A DNA stretch of 64,000 bases from CBFHSF01 sp965658445 (lineage in GTDB: Bacteria; Bacteroidota; Bacteroidia; Flavobacteriales; Schleiferiaceae): positions 1-64,000 of the forward strand of contig CBFHSF010000010.1 of assembly GCA_965658445.1 (NCBI GenBank), in the 5' to 3' direction. The translations under genes were made by a program, and so were the position numbers. Each line of letters begins with the position of its first letter. Position 1 is the first letter of the stretch. Shown one piece after another: positions 1 to 8,457 of this stretch. The notes below the pieces were generated by a model. The model had not been told where the DNA came from, ran no database searches, and was given only the letters and a program-made list of their open reading frames with translations.

Positions 1-2
1 AT

Positions 3-941
3 CGAAGAGGGCCCTCCAAGTTTTTGCACAACCAATTATCTTCCATTTGGAGAACTCGAGGTGTAGTGGAAGATTTGAAGGCTTCCGATGTACAGCTGTT
101 TCACGGGCTGTCCAATGAACTTCCTCGTGGACTCAAAGCGGCGGGAATTCCCTCCATCGTCACTCTTCACGATTTGATTTTTGAGAGATACCCGCATTGG
201 TATCCGCTTATTGACAGAAAAATTTATCGATACAAATCACAACACGCGGTAAAAGCTGCGGATCGCATTATTGCAATATCTGAGCAAACTGCGGACGACT
301 TGGTAGAATTCTACGGAGCACCCAGAGAAAAAATCAAAGTCATCTATCAAGGGTGTCATGCCGCATTCAAACAGATGCTAGGACTTGCAGCGAAACGAGA
401 ATTGAGAGAGAAATACAACCTCCCTGAGCACTTTATTCTCAACGTTGGAACGATTGAACCTAGGAAAAACGCACACCTAATCGCCGAGGCTCTAAAGGAC
501 CATCCGGGAATCCCTTTGGTTGTGATTGGACGTCCAACGCCCAAATACTTTTCTAAAGTCAAAGAGGCTCTGGGGCCCAACACCCCTTTTATTCACCTTC
601 AGGGAATGACCATGGAGGAGGTTGCGGGCATTTACCAATTGGCTGATTTGTTCGTTTACCCCTCAACTTTTGAAGGTTTTGGGATCCCTATCATTGAGGC
701 CTTGTTTAGTCATACTCCTGTCATTACAACTTCTGGAGGTTGTTTTGCCGAAGCCGGAGGTCCGTTCTCCAAATACGTTCCCGCAGGAGACGTCAAGGCC
801 TTATCCCAAGCCATTGGAGATATATGGCACAATAAAGACACCGCCCAGCGCATGAATTCTGAAGGATGGGAATACGTGCAAAGGTTCCGTGACGATGTAT
901 TGTTAAATGACGTACTTTCGGTGTACGAAGAATTGTTGTAA
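3..941 (+). CDS. Glycosyltransferase family 4 (GT1-like), 5' partial
   Basis: Retaining GT-B glycosyltransferase, expected to move a sugar from a nucleotide sugar onto a lipopolysaccharide or polysaccharide acceptor at the cytoplasmic face of the inner membrane. The C-terminal Rossmann domain is complete: a GTIEPRKN nucleotide-sugar loop near the middle and the EGFGIPIIE (E-x7-E) motif about 80 residues before the end. The frame is open to the left edge, and roughly 60 N-terminal residues usual for the family are missing. The TTG at 24 is therefore not taken as the start. A GT2 gene follows after 14 bp, so the two probably form a surface-sugar operon. Acceptor and donor cannot be read from the sequence. 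Confidence 0.88.
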   Translation, partial: RRGPSKFLHNQLSSIWRTRGVVEDLKASDVQLFHGLSNELPRGLKAAGIPSIVTLHDLIFERYPHWYPLIDRKIYRYKSQHAVKAADRIIAISEQTADDLVEFYGAPREKIKVIYQGCHAAFKQMLGLAAKRELREKYNLPEHFILNVGTIEPRKNAHLIAEALKDHPGIPLVVIGRPTPKYFSKVKEALGPNTPFIHLQGMTMEEVAGIYQLADLFVYPSTFEGFGIPIIEALFSHTPVITTSGGCFAEAGGPFSKYVPAGDVKALSQAIGDIWHNKDTAQRMNSEGWEYVQRFRDDVLLNDVLSVYEELL

Positions 942-955
942 ACACACACTCTCCC

Positions 956-1726
956 ATGCCTTCCATAAGTGCAGTCATAATCACCTATAACGAAGAAAAA
1001 AACATTGAACGCTGCCTGAATTCGCTTTCAGGAGTGGCCGATGAAATTGTGGTGGTCGACAGTTTTTCCACGGACCGAACGGAAGAGCTCTGCAAGCCCT
1101 TCAACGTTCGGTTTATTCCTCATGCGTTTGCGGGACATATCCAACAGAAAAACTACGCTAAAGACTGCGCCAGCAATGAGTGGGTAATCTCTTTGGATGC
1201 CGATGAGGCACTTTCTGAAGAACTCAAGAAAAATCTTTTGCTGTGGAAGGAAAATCCCAATCCAGAAGTTGATGGTTACGTAGTCAACCGACTTACGCAT
1301 TACGGCAACAAGTTTGTAAGGCATTCTGGATGGTACCCCGATCGCAAACTAAGACTTTGGAAAAAAGACGCCGGCCAATGGGGAGGCCTTAACCCCCACG
1401 ACAAGTTTGAACTGTTTGAAGGCCCTACCCAGAGGCTTTCTGGAGACCTCCTCCACTACTCCTTCACGGGTTGGAGAAACCACTTGGAAGTCAATAAAAA
1501 GTTTGCCGCCATCGCAGCAAAGTCATTGTATGAATCGGGTAAGAAAGGCCGCGCTTGGAAGCGATTTATTAGCCCGTATTTTCAATTTGTTCAGAATTAT
1601 TTCTTTCGCCTGGGCTTCCTTGATGGCCTCACAGGCATAAGAGTTTGCGCTATTACCGCGTACTACACGTATTTGAAGTACAAACTTTTGAGTGAGATGA
1701 AGCAGGAAATGAACCCACGTCATTGA
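956..1726 (+). CDS. Glycosyltransferase family 2, WaaE/KdtX-like
   Basis: Inverting GT-A glycosyltransferase of about 256 residues. The N-terminus carries the GT2 nucleotide-binding fold (AVIITYNEEKNIERCL, VVVDSFSTDRT), followed by SLDADEALSEEL, whose DAD is the metal and donor-binding DxD motif near residue 80. Its length and layout fit the lipopolysaccharide-core beta-glucosyltransferase group (WaaE/KdtX), which acts on the cytoplasmic side of the inner membrane. It follows the preceding glycosyltransferase by 14 bp and likely shares its transcript. The fold is secure; the exact sugar linkage is an inference. Confidence 0.87.
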   Translation: MPSISAVIITYNEEKNIERCLNSLSGVADEIVVVDSFSTDRTEELCKPFNVRFIPHAFAGHIQQKNYAKDCASNEWVISLDADEALSEELKKNLLLWKENPNPEVDGYVVNRLTHYGNKFVRHSGWYPDRKLRLWKKDAGQWGGLNPHDKFELFEGPTQRLSGDLLHYSFTGWRNHLEVNKKFAAIAAKSLYESGKKGRAWKRFISPYFQFVQNYFFRLGFLDGLTGIRVCAITAYYTYLKYKLLSEMKQEMNPRH

Positions 1727-1870
1727 GTAATCGATTGAGGCTACTGTTTCTGCGCAGAATCGATTTTTCGTTGCATTGAATCAATCAGTGTTTTCTTGCA
1801 CCAAGATTTTTGTGACATTCGTATCGCATTACAAATTATCCTAACTCAATTAACCGAAAAAAACCGTTTT

Positions 1871-3928
1871 ATGAGATTAAAAAGACTACTCTCTCTGGGG
1901 ATTGCTATTATGCTACTTCCCCTTTCTACAATGGCCTCTCATATATTTGGAGGACAGATTTATTGGAAGAGAATCTCTACCAATCAATTTCAATTTTACA
2001 TGGAGCTTTATGGCGATATAGGAACCGGAGTAGCCGGAATGCCTACTTCGGTAAACTTGACCAACAACGCATCGGTCACTTTAAACCTTCAGGCCATTTC
2101 AACAACGACCTACCCAGGGGCTTGTACCAATAGCTACACCGTAGGCAAAAAGGTGTACCAATCATCTATCATTACATTGAACGGAACGCCTCCAGCTACA
2201 GGTTGGCAATTCACCTATTCAAGTTGCTGTAAAAACAATGGGATTACCAATTTGACAAACCCTGGATCCCAGTCCATTGAAGTTAGGGCAACTATGCTTC
2301 CCGCTGCTTTTAGCCTATATGCCAATGGCGGTTACTGTGAACCTCCAAGGATTATCGGAGTTGGCGATATGGAATTTATTACGAATTCATCTTACACTAT
2401 TCCTTTGATTGCTGAACAGAACTACAATGATTCTATTCACACTGAATTTGAAGCGCTTTCAGTGAGTGGGACACCTTTGACCTACAACACGGGATACTCC
2501 GGAGCTCAACCCCTTCCTGGAATTACACAAGGAGCCTGGTTTGACCCAGTAATTGCGAACAACATCATGACGTTGCACCCCAATACAATGGGAGCTTACT
2601 CCGTGGGAATTCGTTCAGAAACATATTTTAACGGTCAATTGGCATCCGTTCAACACATCGATATCTTGTCTGTGGTAAATCCACCTTCAAGTAGCTTTAA
2701 CGGAGCACCTGACATTTTGTTAAATTCCTCCTCTCACCCAACAACTAATTTACCTGCTAACCCATGGACTGGAGACTCTAGTGCAGTCGAGGTGAACGCC
2801 CTGATGTCTGACACCTTGGTATTCAACGTTTTGGTAACTGACACGATAGGAGAGCCTACACCATTGACGGCCTCGATTAATTCTTCTAGCCCGGGTATTG
2901 TCTCTATTTCTCCTACACCTGCATTAGGTTACATGGTTGCAGTAGTTCCTTCTTTAGATCCTTCCATTTCTTCCATGACCGGTGGTCAATTGGACTTGAT
3001 GCTTCTTTCGGAAGACGGAGGTTGTCCTAGGGCGGGAACGGGAACTCAAAGAATACTCATTAACATTCTTCCTGCGGCACTTTCTAACGCCTCCATTTGT
3101 ATGGTAGCAGCAGATACGGCAGCATTAAAACACTACGTATATATCGATGCTCCAGAGTTGGGGAGTGGGTCTTCGATGACGCTCATTTCTCATGAATTCG
3201 ATGCGACGACGGGTAACTGGTCTTCAGATACAGCCAACTTACCTGACAATGACACTATTTACGAGCACACCATTGCCAATTCATTACCTACGGTTGTATA
3301 CTTCTTGTATTACAACGATGCCGTTTTTGGGAGCATGCTTGCAACGGATGATATTCAGGTGGGTAACCTTCCCATTTCAGTTACAAGCTCAGGTACCATA
3401 AATCAAATTACGCTACCCTATGCAGCCAATAAGACTCCATTGTGGATAAAGCTCTTTAGAAAACCATTTGGAGCTCCCAACAGTGCGTATGTAGAAGTGG
3501 ACTCGGTTACAAACTTTATGACCGCTGGTGGTTTGATTACACTGATGGATACGGTAACAACTCCTGCTTCTTACGACTACACCGTAGAAGCCATGGTGGA
3601 CTACGCCTGTGACACGACGCAAATGAACTTGAAGAACTGGTGGTACTACACGACTTTGACCAGTGCGCATCCCGCCACTACCAACATTTCTATTGAAGAA
3701 ATAACCGCAGTGCCCTTTGCCGTATACCCCAATCCAACATCGGGAATGATCTATTTGGATTCTGATGAAATTGAATCTCTTACTGTTTGGTCACTTTCAG
3801 GACAGAAGCTAATAGAAACTGAGAAGACTAACCAAGTCAATATTTCTCATTTGACCAACGGCATGTATTTATTGGAAATAGAGAACATTAATGGGCAACG
3901 TTACTCTACTCGAATCCTTAAAAATTAG
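1871..3928 (+). CDS. Secreted T9SS type A sorting domain protein, function unknown
   Basis: Exported protein of 685 residues. The start is placed at ATG 1871 because it gives a clean signal peptide (RLKRLLSLGIAIMLLPL); the frame also opens at TTG 1796 but that adds 25 unlikely residues. The body is rich in Ser, Thr, Asn and Gly, consistent with beta-sandwich modules, and has paired cysteines near the N-terminus (SSCCKN). The C-terminus shows the T9SS type A sorting signature: FAVYPNPTSG, a beta-strand with SLSGQ, then NGMYLLEI. Type IX cargo crosses the outer membrane and is usually anchored on the surface or released. No enzyme motif is visible. A terminator follows at 3972. Confidence 0.85.
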   Translation: MRLKRLLSLGIAIMLLPLSTMASHIFGGQIYWKRISTNQFQFYMELYGDIGTGVAGMPTSVNLTNNASVTLNLQAISTTTYPGACTNSYTVGKKVYQSSIITLNGTPPATGWQFTYSSCCKNNGITNLTNPGSQSIEVRATMLPAAFSLYANGGYCEPPRIIGVGDMEFITNSSYTIPLIAEQNYNDSIHTEFEALSVSGTPLTYNTGYSGAQPLPGITQGAWFDPVIANNIMTLHPNTMGAYSVGIRSETYFNGQLASVQHIDILSVVNPPSSSFNGAPDILLNSSSHPTTNLPANPWTGDSSAVEVNALMSDTLVFNVLVTDTIGEPTPLTASINSSSPGIVSISPTPALGYMVAVVPSLDPSISSMTGGQLDLMLLSEDGGCPRAGTGTQRILINILPAALSNASICMVAADTAALKHYVYIDAPELGSGSSMTLISHEFDATTGNWSSDTANLPDNDTIYEHTIANSLPTVVYFLYYNDAVFGSMLATDDIQVGNLPISVTSSGTINQITLPYAANKTPLWIKLFRKPFGAPNSAYVEVDSVTNFMTAGGLITLMDTVTTPASYDYTVEAMVDYACDTTQMNLKNWWYYTTLTSAHPATTNISIEEITAVPFAVYPNPTSGMIYLDSDEIESLTVWSLSGQKLIETEKTNQVNISHLTNGMYLLEIENINGQRYSTRILKN

Positions 3929-3971
3929 GATGAAATAAAATTCAAGTAAGTGGATTAGATTGCTAATTTCT

Positions 3972-4004
3972 AAGCCCTTTCTCTTTTTGAGAAGGGGCTT
4001 TTTT
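3972..4004 (+). terminator. Rho-independent terminator after the T9SS protein
   Basis: A 12-bp stem with one G-T wobble (AAGCCCTTTCTC / GAGAAGGGGCTT), a five-T loop and a short T tract. It lies 44 bp past the stop codon of the T9SS type A protein. Confidence 0.8.
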
Positions 4005-4169
4005 AAAAATAAGTTCCGTTAAAATGGAGACAAAGCAACCGTTCGAATTGAAAAGTTTTGACAACTCTAAGCAATCGCTTTTCTTAGTGTGTTCACGAAA
4101 GTGAATTTTTAGTGTGTTTAGAAGGTCCCTCCTCCCTACAGGTGCGGGGGATTTTCTATTTTTAACCCT

Positions 4170-4403
4170 ATGCAACAGCCCAATCCAGAAGTACTGGTCT
4201 ACATTGTCAAAACGAAAATGCCTTTCGGCAAATACGCTGAAAGATTGCTTTGTGATCTGCCGGTCTCCTACTTGGAGTGGTTTCAACGCAAGGGATTTCC
4301 AGATGGCAAATTGGGCGAAGCGCTACAAACCGTTTTGATCATAAAGTCCAATGGTTTGGAGGAAATCATTAGAGAGCTTAAAAAGCGATACGGCAGGGTT
4401 TAG
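4170..4403 (+). CDS. DUF3820 family protein
   Basis: Small protein of 77 residues matching the DUF3820 pattern: MPFGKYAERLLCDLP, then YLEWFQRKGFP, GKLGEALQ and a final NGLEEI helix. The family is widespread and usually 70-80 residues, so this is full length. Some members have been called quorum-sensing-regulated virulence factors and others resemble exonuclease-associated modules, but no biochemical role is settled. It is followed 62 bp later by the DUF1905/YdeI gene on the same strand. Confidence 0.8.
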   Translation: MQQPNPEVLVYIVKTKMPFGKYAERLLCDLPVSYLEWFQRKGFPDGKLGEALQTVLIIKSNGLEEIIRELKKRYGRV

Positions 4404-4465
4404 AACGTACAAGAACAATACAACCAAACACAATACTACCAAACCCAACAAACAATCACACCAAT

Positions 4466-4981
4466 ATGAAATTCATAGGCATCATAGAAACGTTTTCTAC
4501 GGGTTTGTACGACTCACACATCATGTTGCCCCAAGACATATCCGAAGAGCTTATTAACAGCCCTTACAAGCGCCGAGTGGTGGTTTCGTACAACGGTGGC
4601 CCGATAGAACATTGCGCGCTTCATCCCCATGCGGGCAATCAATGGTATTTGATCCTGAGAAAAAAGCTGCTCAAATCCCACGGATTCTTTGAACAAGACG
4701 AAATTGAAGTAGAAATCAATTCGGACACTTCCGAATACGGAATGCCCGTCCCTGAGGAATTTGCAGAAATGTTAGAGGCCGACCCCGAAGGTTCTGAACT
4801 CTTCCATCAACTCACTCCCGGAAAGCAAAGAACACTGATGTATACGGTAACAAGAGTCAAGGCCACTCGCCTCCGCGAACGCCGATCCTATGTCATCCTC
4901 CAACACCTCAGAGGCTTCCCGAAAGTAGATTACAAGGCCTTGAACCAAGAAATGAAAGAAGCCAACCAAAAAAATCTTTAA
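4466..4981 (+). CDS. DUF1905 / YdeI-OmpD-associated family protein
   Basis: Protein of 171 residues with two recognisable parts. An N-terminal DUF1905 beta-barrel spans about residues 1-95 (SHIMLPQDISEEL, RRVVVSYNGGP, HPHAGNQWYLILRKKLLKS). A C-terminal YdeI/OmpD-associated helical segment holds FAEMLEADPEGSELFHQLTPGKQR. Proteins of this build are cytosolic and conserved in Bacteroidota; their function is not established. The A/T-rich 3' flank leads into the tRNA-Asp promoter. Confidence 0.8.
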   Translation: MKFIGIIETFSTGLYDSHIMLPQDISEELINSPYKRRVVVSYNGGPIEHCALHPHAGNQWYLILRKKLLKSHGFFEQDEIEVEINSDTSEYGMPVPEEFAEMLEADPEGSELFHQLTPGKQRTLMYTVTRVKATRLRERRSYVILQHLRGFPKVDYKALNQEMKEANQKNL

Positions 4982-5051
4982 ATTTTTCCAATTGATTTTC
5001 AGCACCTTCCAAAAAAACTTCCAAAAACTTCCAAAAAACCTTTGCAAACTA

Positions 5052-5082
5052 TTTGCCCAAGTGCATTTTTCGCATACATTTG
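5052..5082 (+). promoter_or_regulatory. Bacteroidota-type promoter of tRNA-Asp
   Basis: A TTTG at 5052-5055 and TACATTTG at 5075-5082 are 19 bp apart, matching the TTTG / TAnnTTTG housekeeping promoter of Bacteroidota. The tRNA starts 49 bp further on. Confidence 0.7.
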
Positions 5083-5130
5083 CACCCGCAAACAGGAAAT
5101 GATACACATCGCATCACTCCTAACGCAAAC

Positions 5131-5204
5131 GGTCTGGTAGTTCAGCTGGTTAGAATACATGCCTGTCACGCATGGGGTCGCGGGTTCGAGTCCCGTCCAG
5201 ACCG
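5131..5204 (+). tRNA. tRNA-Asp (anticodon GTC)
   Basis: Cloverleaf of 74 nt read by eye. The acceptor stem is GGTCTGG/CCAGACC with discriminator G. The D arm contains AGCTGGTTAGA. The anticodon stem CATGC/GCATG encloses CTGTCAC with anticodon GTC at 5165-5167. The T arm is GCGGGTTCGAGTCCCGT. CCA is not encoded. A promoter precedes it and a hairpin terminator follows 10 bp later, so it appears to be a single-gene transcript. Confidence 0.96.
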
Positions 5205-5214
5205 CAAAAAATAT

Positions 5215-5244
5215 AGCCTTCCACGAAAGTGGGAGGCTTTTTTG
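5215..5244 (+). terminator. Terminator of the tRNA-Asp transcript
   Basis: A 10-bp stem AGCCTTCCAC/GTGGGAGGCT with one wobble, a GAAA tetraloop and a TTTTT tail, starting 10 bp after the tRNA 3' end. Confidence 0.85.
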
Positions 5245-5336
5245 GTTTTAAAGCGTTTCAAATTTATTTGGATAAGCTAGAAAACCGAAAAAGCCTAGAG
5301 AGCGAAGCTCGAAGGCTATCTTTTTTGCAGAACTCA

Positions 5337-5640
5337 AATTAGGTCCCCGAAAAGGGACCTTTCTCCGCCGAAGGCGGAGGAAAATCCCGTCCCCGGCTTC
5401 GTATTACCCCGATAGAAATCGGGACGCATGACTCATCTCACATAAAACATTCGTCCCCGATGGGTTTGATATTTTGGGGTCCGACCGAACCGCCAAAGGC
5501 GGATGAAGTAATCCCGTCCTATTTCCCCACAAGGCTTTCCACCATAAAATCGGGAATTCAGACCCCATAATGAGTTATTGCAATGGGTTGACTAAAGCCC
5601 TCCCTGGGGCTTCACCCCTGTCCCCAACTTCAATTTCGGA
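5337..5640. repeat. Cluster of short palindromes and a dispersed-repeat motif
   Basis: Non-coding stretch packed with hairpins: AGGTCCC/GGGACCT (5341-5360), CTCCGCC/GGCGGAG (5363-5379), CCCGAT/ATCGGG (5408-5423) and CCGCC/GGCGG (5490-5502). A longer-range pair TGGGGTC (near 5475) / GACCCCA (near 5561) encloses part of it. Near 5597-5625 the motif GCCCT...GGGGC...CACCCCTGTCCCC recurs in inverted orientation near 47190-47220, and the CCCGAT hairpin recurs at 47246-47260. I read this as remnants of a dispersed intergenic repeat family. The whole stretch from 5245 to 6014 has no gene I can support; the part from 5641 on is plain A/T-rich sequence. Confidence 0.6.
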
Positions 5641-6014
5641 AAAACTAATAAAGTTACGCGTCAAATAAACGACTCTAATCCAGTCTATTTGCCTTAACCA
5701 AAAACAAACGATTACAATTGATTAAATGACGCTTGGTGTTTGGACATTTTGTAACTTCAACTGGGGTGGGAAAGGTGTTTTCCCCGGCCCCATACAATTC
5801 CCTATAAAACTTAGTCCACTCACAAATAAGGTAACCCAATACCTCCACCCATCAAAGCGCTTGCCCTCTCAAGAGTTCTTCAAATTCATCAACAGGAGAA
5901 TTCTCAATTACCGTCTCAATGTATAGGGCTTTAATTAATCTTTAATGAATTAGAAACCCCTTTCCTAAACCCTTTGTCAACTAAGCTGTTATGAGATAAA
6001 CAACAAATGTGTTT

Positions 6015-6161
6015 ATGAATTCCATTTTGCTCCTTATTCTCATCACTGTAATTACATCGGTCTCCTTAATGGTGGTTCTCCACAACATCCTCCTTAAAGA
6101 GCTCATGGCTCAGAGAAAGGAAATTAAAGTACTCAAGGATCACATCAATCAAAAAAATTAA
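6015..6161 (+). CDS. Small single-pass membrane protein (48 aa)
   Basis: Short open frame from ATG 6015 to TAA 6161 coding 48 residues. Residues 2-27 form one uninterrupted hydrophobic helix (ILLLILITVITSVSLMVV), followed by a charged tail rich in Lys and Glu. It lies 23 bp before the CIA30-like gene on the same strand, so co-transcription is likely. I do not recognise a family. Small membrane proteins like this often modulate a larger partner, but that is speculation. The helix-then-charged-tail layout makes chance less likely, though an unused frame is possible. Confidence 0.5.
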   Translation: MNSILLLILITVITSVSLMVVLHNILLKELMAQRKEIKVLKDHINQKN

Positions 6162-6184
6162 ACCTAACCTAAAAACGTAAAGAC

Positions 6185-6733
6185 ATGTTTTTAAAAATAT
6201 CCTCTGCCCTTGCAGGAGCTGCCTTGGGTTTGACACTTACAGCCTCCGAGCCCGTATATACCTTTTCCGATAAATCCACTTCCGACTGGTTTATTGTGGA
6301 CGACGGAGTAATGGGCGGTCTTTCTCAAGGCCATTTTGAATCAACGGATGAAGGTCACTCTCGCTTTTGGGGCGATGTTTCCCTAGAAAACAATGGAGGA
6401 TTTTCTTCCGTGCGTTTACGTCAAAACCCTGTAGACATGACGTCCTATGGCAGTTTTAAACTCAACGTAAAGGGCGATGGAAAGGATTATCAATTTCGCG
6501 TTAAGAGTTCTTCTAAAGAGTATTACTCATACATCTACACCTTTTCTACATCGGGTGAATGGGAAGAAATAGAAATTCCGTTTGACGAGATGGTTCCCAG
6601 CTTTAGAGGACGCCTTCTCAACCAACCTCCCTTCCCAGGGGAAGTCTGTGCAGAGATGGCTTTTCTTATCGCCAATAAAAAAGCTGAGAGCTTTTCTATA
6701 GAATTGAAAGAGATTCAGGTGGTTAAAAAATAG
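6185..6733 (+). CDS. CIA30 family protein, secreted
   Basis: Protein of 182 residues with an N-terminal signal-like segment (about 1-20) and a CIA30 domain (galactose-binding-like beta sandwich): SDWFIVDDGVMGGLSQG, then ENNGGFSSVRLRQ, and YSYIYTFSTSGEWEEIEIPF. In eukaryotes CIA30 assists complex I assembly; bacterial members are uncharacterised and many appear extracytoplasmic, as here. It follows the 48-residue membrane protein by 23 bp. Function beyond the fold is unknown. Confidence 0.8.
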   Translation: MFLKISSALAGAALGLTLTASEPVYTFSDKSTSDWFIVDDGVMGGLSQGHFESTDEGHSRFWGDVSLENNGGFSSVRLRQNPVDMTSYGSFKLNVKGDGKDYQFRVKSSSKEYYSYIYTFSTSGEWEEIEIPFDEMVPSFRGRLLNQPPFPGEVCAEMAFLIANKKAESFSIELKEIQVVKK

Positions 6734-6741
6734 ATTTACCG

Positions 6742-6749
6742 TACTTTTG
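6742..6749 (+). promoter_or_regulatory. TAnnTTTG promoter element before the ABC-F gene
   Basis: TACTTTTG directly after the CIA30 gene stop. The sequence after it (CACCCGCAAA) is the same as that after the tRNA-Asp promoter element at 5083-5092. It places the transcript start near 6753, which argues that the ATG at 6760 is leader and the ATG at 6850 is the real start. Confidence 0.6.
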
Positions 6750-6849
6750 CACCCGCAAAATGGGTCCGATGTTTCAGGAAGAGTGTCAAGAAGACTATAA
6801 TTCCTTTGATAAAGGCCCTGAACGGAAAAAGAAAGTAAATCTAGGCGAT

Positions 6850-8457
6850 ATGTTAACTGCTTCTAATGTCACGCTTCAATTTGGAAAGAGAGTTCTCTTT
6901 GAAGATGTAAACATCAAATTTCACGGCGAACGCTGTTACGGTCTTATTGGTGCCAATGGTGCGGGTAAGTCTACTTTCCTAAAAATCTTAAGTGGCGAGG
7001 TTCAGCCCAATGCAGGACATGTAAGCTTAGAGCCTGGAAAGAGAATGAGCGTTCTCAGCCAGAACCACTTTGCCTTTGACGAAGAAACCGTTCTCAACAC
7101 CGTGATTCGCGGAAACGGAGAGCTTTGGGACCTCATGCAAGAGAAAGACGCCTTGTACATGAAGCCCGACTTTTCTGAAGAAGATGGAAATAAGGCCGCA
7201 GACCTAGAACTCAAGTTTGAGGAAATGGGCGGTTGGAACGCAGAAAACGATGCCTCTACCCTTCTTTCCGGTTTGGGAATTGGAACCGACCAGCACTACA
7301 CCTTGATGAAGGATATGGAAGGCGCGCTCAAAGTTCGCGTACTTCTCGCTCAGGCCCTTTTTGGAAATCCCGATCTTCTCATCCTCGATGAGCCTACCAA
7401 CGACTTGGACCTCAAGACCATTTCTTGGTTGGAGGATTTCTTGCTCAATTTTAAAAACACCGTAATCGTAGTATCTCACGACCGTCACTTCTTGGACACC
7501 GTGTGTACTCACATTGCCGATATTGACTTTAAGAGAATCAAGCAGTTTACCGGAAACTACACCTTCTGGTACGAAAGTTCTCAACTCGCTTTGCGTCAGC
7601 GCCAAGCGGCCAATAAGAAAGCAGAAGACAAGAGAAAAGAACTCCAAGAGTTTATCCAAAGGTTCTCAGCCAACGCCTCTAAGAGTAAGCAGGCAACCTC
7701 TAGAAAGAAGATGTTGGACAAGATCAATGTGGATGAAATCCAAGCTTCTTCTAGAATGTATCCCGCCATCATCTTTGAACAGTTAAGAGAGGCTGGAGAT
7801 CAAATTTTGGAAGTGGAAGGTTTGACGGCCCACGATGAAAAAGGAGATGTACTCTTTGAAAATCTATCCTTTAAACTCAATCGCGGAGATAAAGTGGCCT
7901 TGTTGAGCGATGACCACAGAGCCATTACCGCTTTGATGGAAATTCTTCAGGGAAGACAACAGCCCAGCGCAGGGACCTTCGCCTACGGACAGACCATCAC
8001 ACACGCCTACCTTCCCAATGAAAACGCAGAATACTTCAATACGTCAGACAACTTGATTGACTGGCTAAGAGAATACTCTACAGACAAGGACGAAGTGTAC
8101 GTTCGTGGATTCCTTGGCAAGATGCTCTTTAGTGGTGAAGAGGTATTTAAAAGTGCTTCCGTTCTTTCTGGAGGTGAAAAAGTACGCTGTATGCTCAGCA
8201 AGGTGATGCTGGCTCAGGCAAACTTGATCATGCTAGACGAGCCCACCAACCACTTGGACTTGGAGAGTATTCAGGCTTTGAACAACGCCATGAAGGACTA
8301 CAAGGGAACCTTGATGTTCTCTTCTCATGACCACACCATCAATCAGACGGTTGCCAACCGAATCATTGAGGTTTTCCCAAAGAAAACGTTGGATAAATTG
8401 ATGGATTACGACACCTATATTTCAGATCCAAAGGTGGAGGAGCAGCGAGCAAACTAG
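6850..8457 (+). CDS. ABC-F family ATPase, YbiT-like
   Basis: Soluble twin-ATPase protein of 535 residues without membrane segments; ABC-F proteins bind the ribosomal E site and tune or rescue translation. Domain 1 has Walker A GANGAGKST, Walker B LLILDEPTNDLD and H-loop VVSHDRHF. A charged interdomain linker follows (about 240-310). Domain 2 has signature VLSGGEKVRCML and Walker B LIMLDEPTNHLD. The second Walker A is replaced by LLSDDHRAIT, so one site may not hydrolyse ATP normally; related YbiT-type proteins appear similar. The start is set at ATG 6850 (MLTASNVTLQFGKRVLF), the family N-terminus, not the in-frame ATG at 6760. Its stop codon overlaps that of aroA on the other strand. Confidence 0.9.
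   Translation: MLTASNVTLQFGKRVLFEDVNIKFHGERCYGLIGANGAGKSTFLKILSGEVQPNAGHVSLEPGKRMSVLSQNHFAFDEETVLNTVIRGNGELWDLMQEKDALYMKPDFSEEDGNKAADLELKFEEMGGWNAENDASTLLSGLGIGTDQHYTLMKDMEGALKVRVLLAQALFGNPDLLILDEPTNDLDLKTISWLEDFLLNFKNTVIVVSHDRHFLDTVCTHIADIDFKRIKQFTGNYTFWYESSQLALRQRQAANKKAEDKRKELQEFIQRFSANASKSKQATSRKKMLDKINVDEIQASSRMYPAIIFEQLREAGDQILEVEGLTAHDEKGDVLFENLSFKLNRGDKVALLSDDHRAITALMEILQGRQQPSAGTFAYGQTITHAYLPNENAEYFNTSDNLIDWLREYSTDKDEVYVRGFLGKMLFSGEEVFKSASVLSGGEKVRCMLSKVMLAQANLIMLDEPTNHLDLESIQALNNAMKDYKGTLMFSSHDHTINQTVANRIIEVFPKKTLDKLMDYDTYISDPKVEEQRAN

Noticed and set aside
5726..5926. Open frame of 66 codons in the gene-poor stretch
   Set aside because: No family resemblance, no promoter with suitable spacing, mixed composition; likely chance.
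6760..6849. Upstream ATG for the ABC-F gene
   Set aside because: It is within a few bases of the predicted transcript start, and the added 30 residues match no ABC-F N-terminus.
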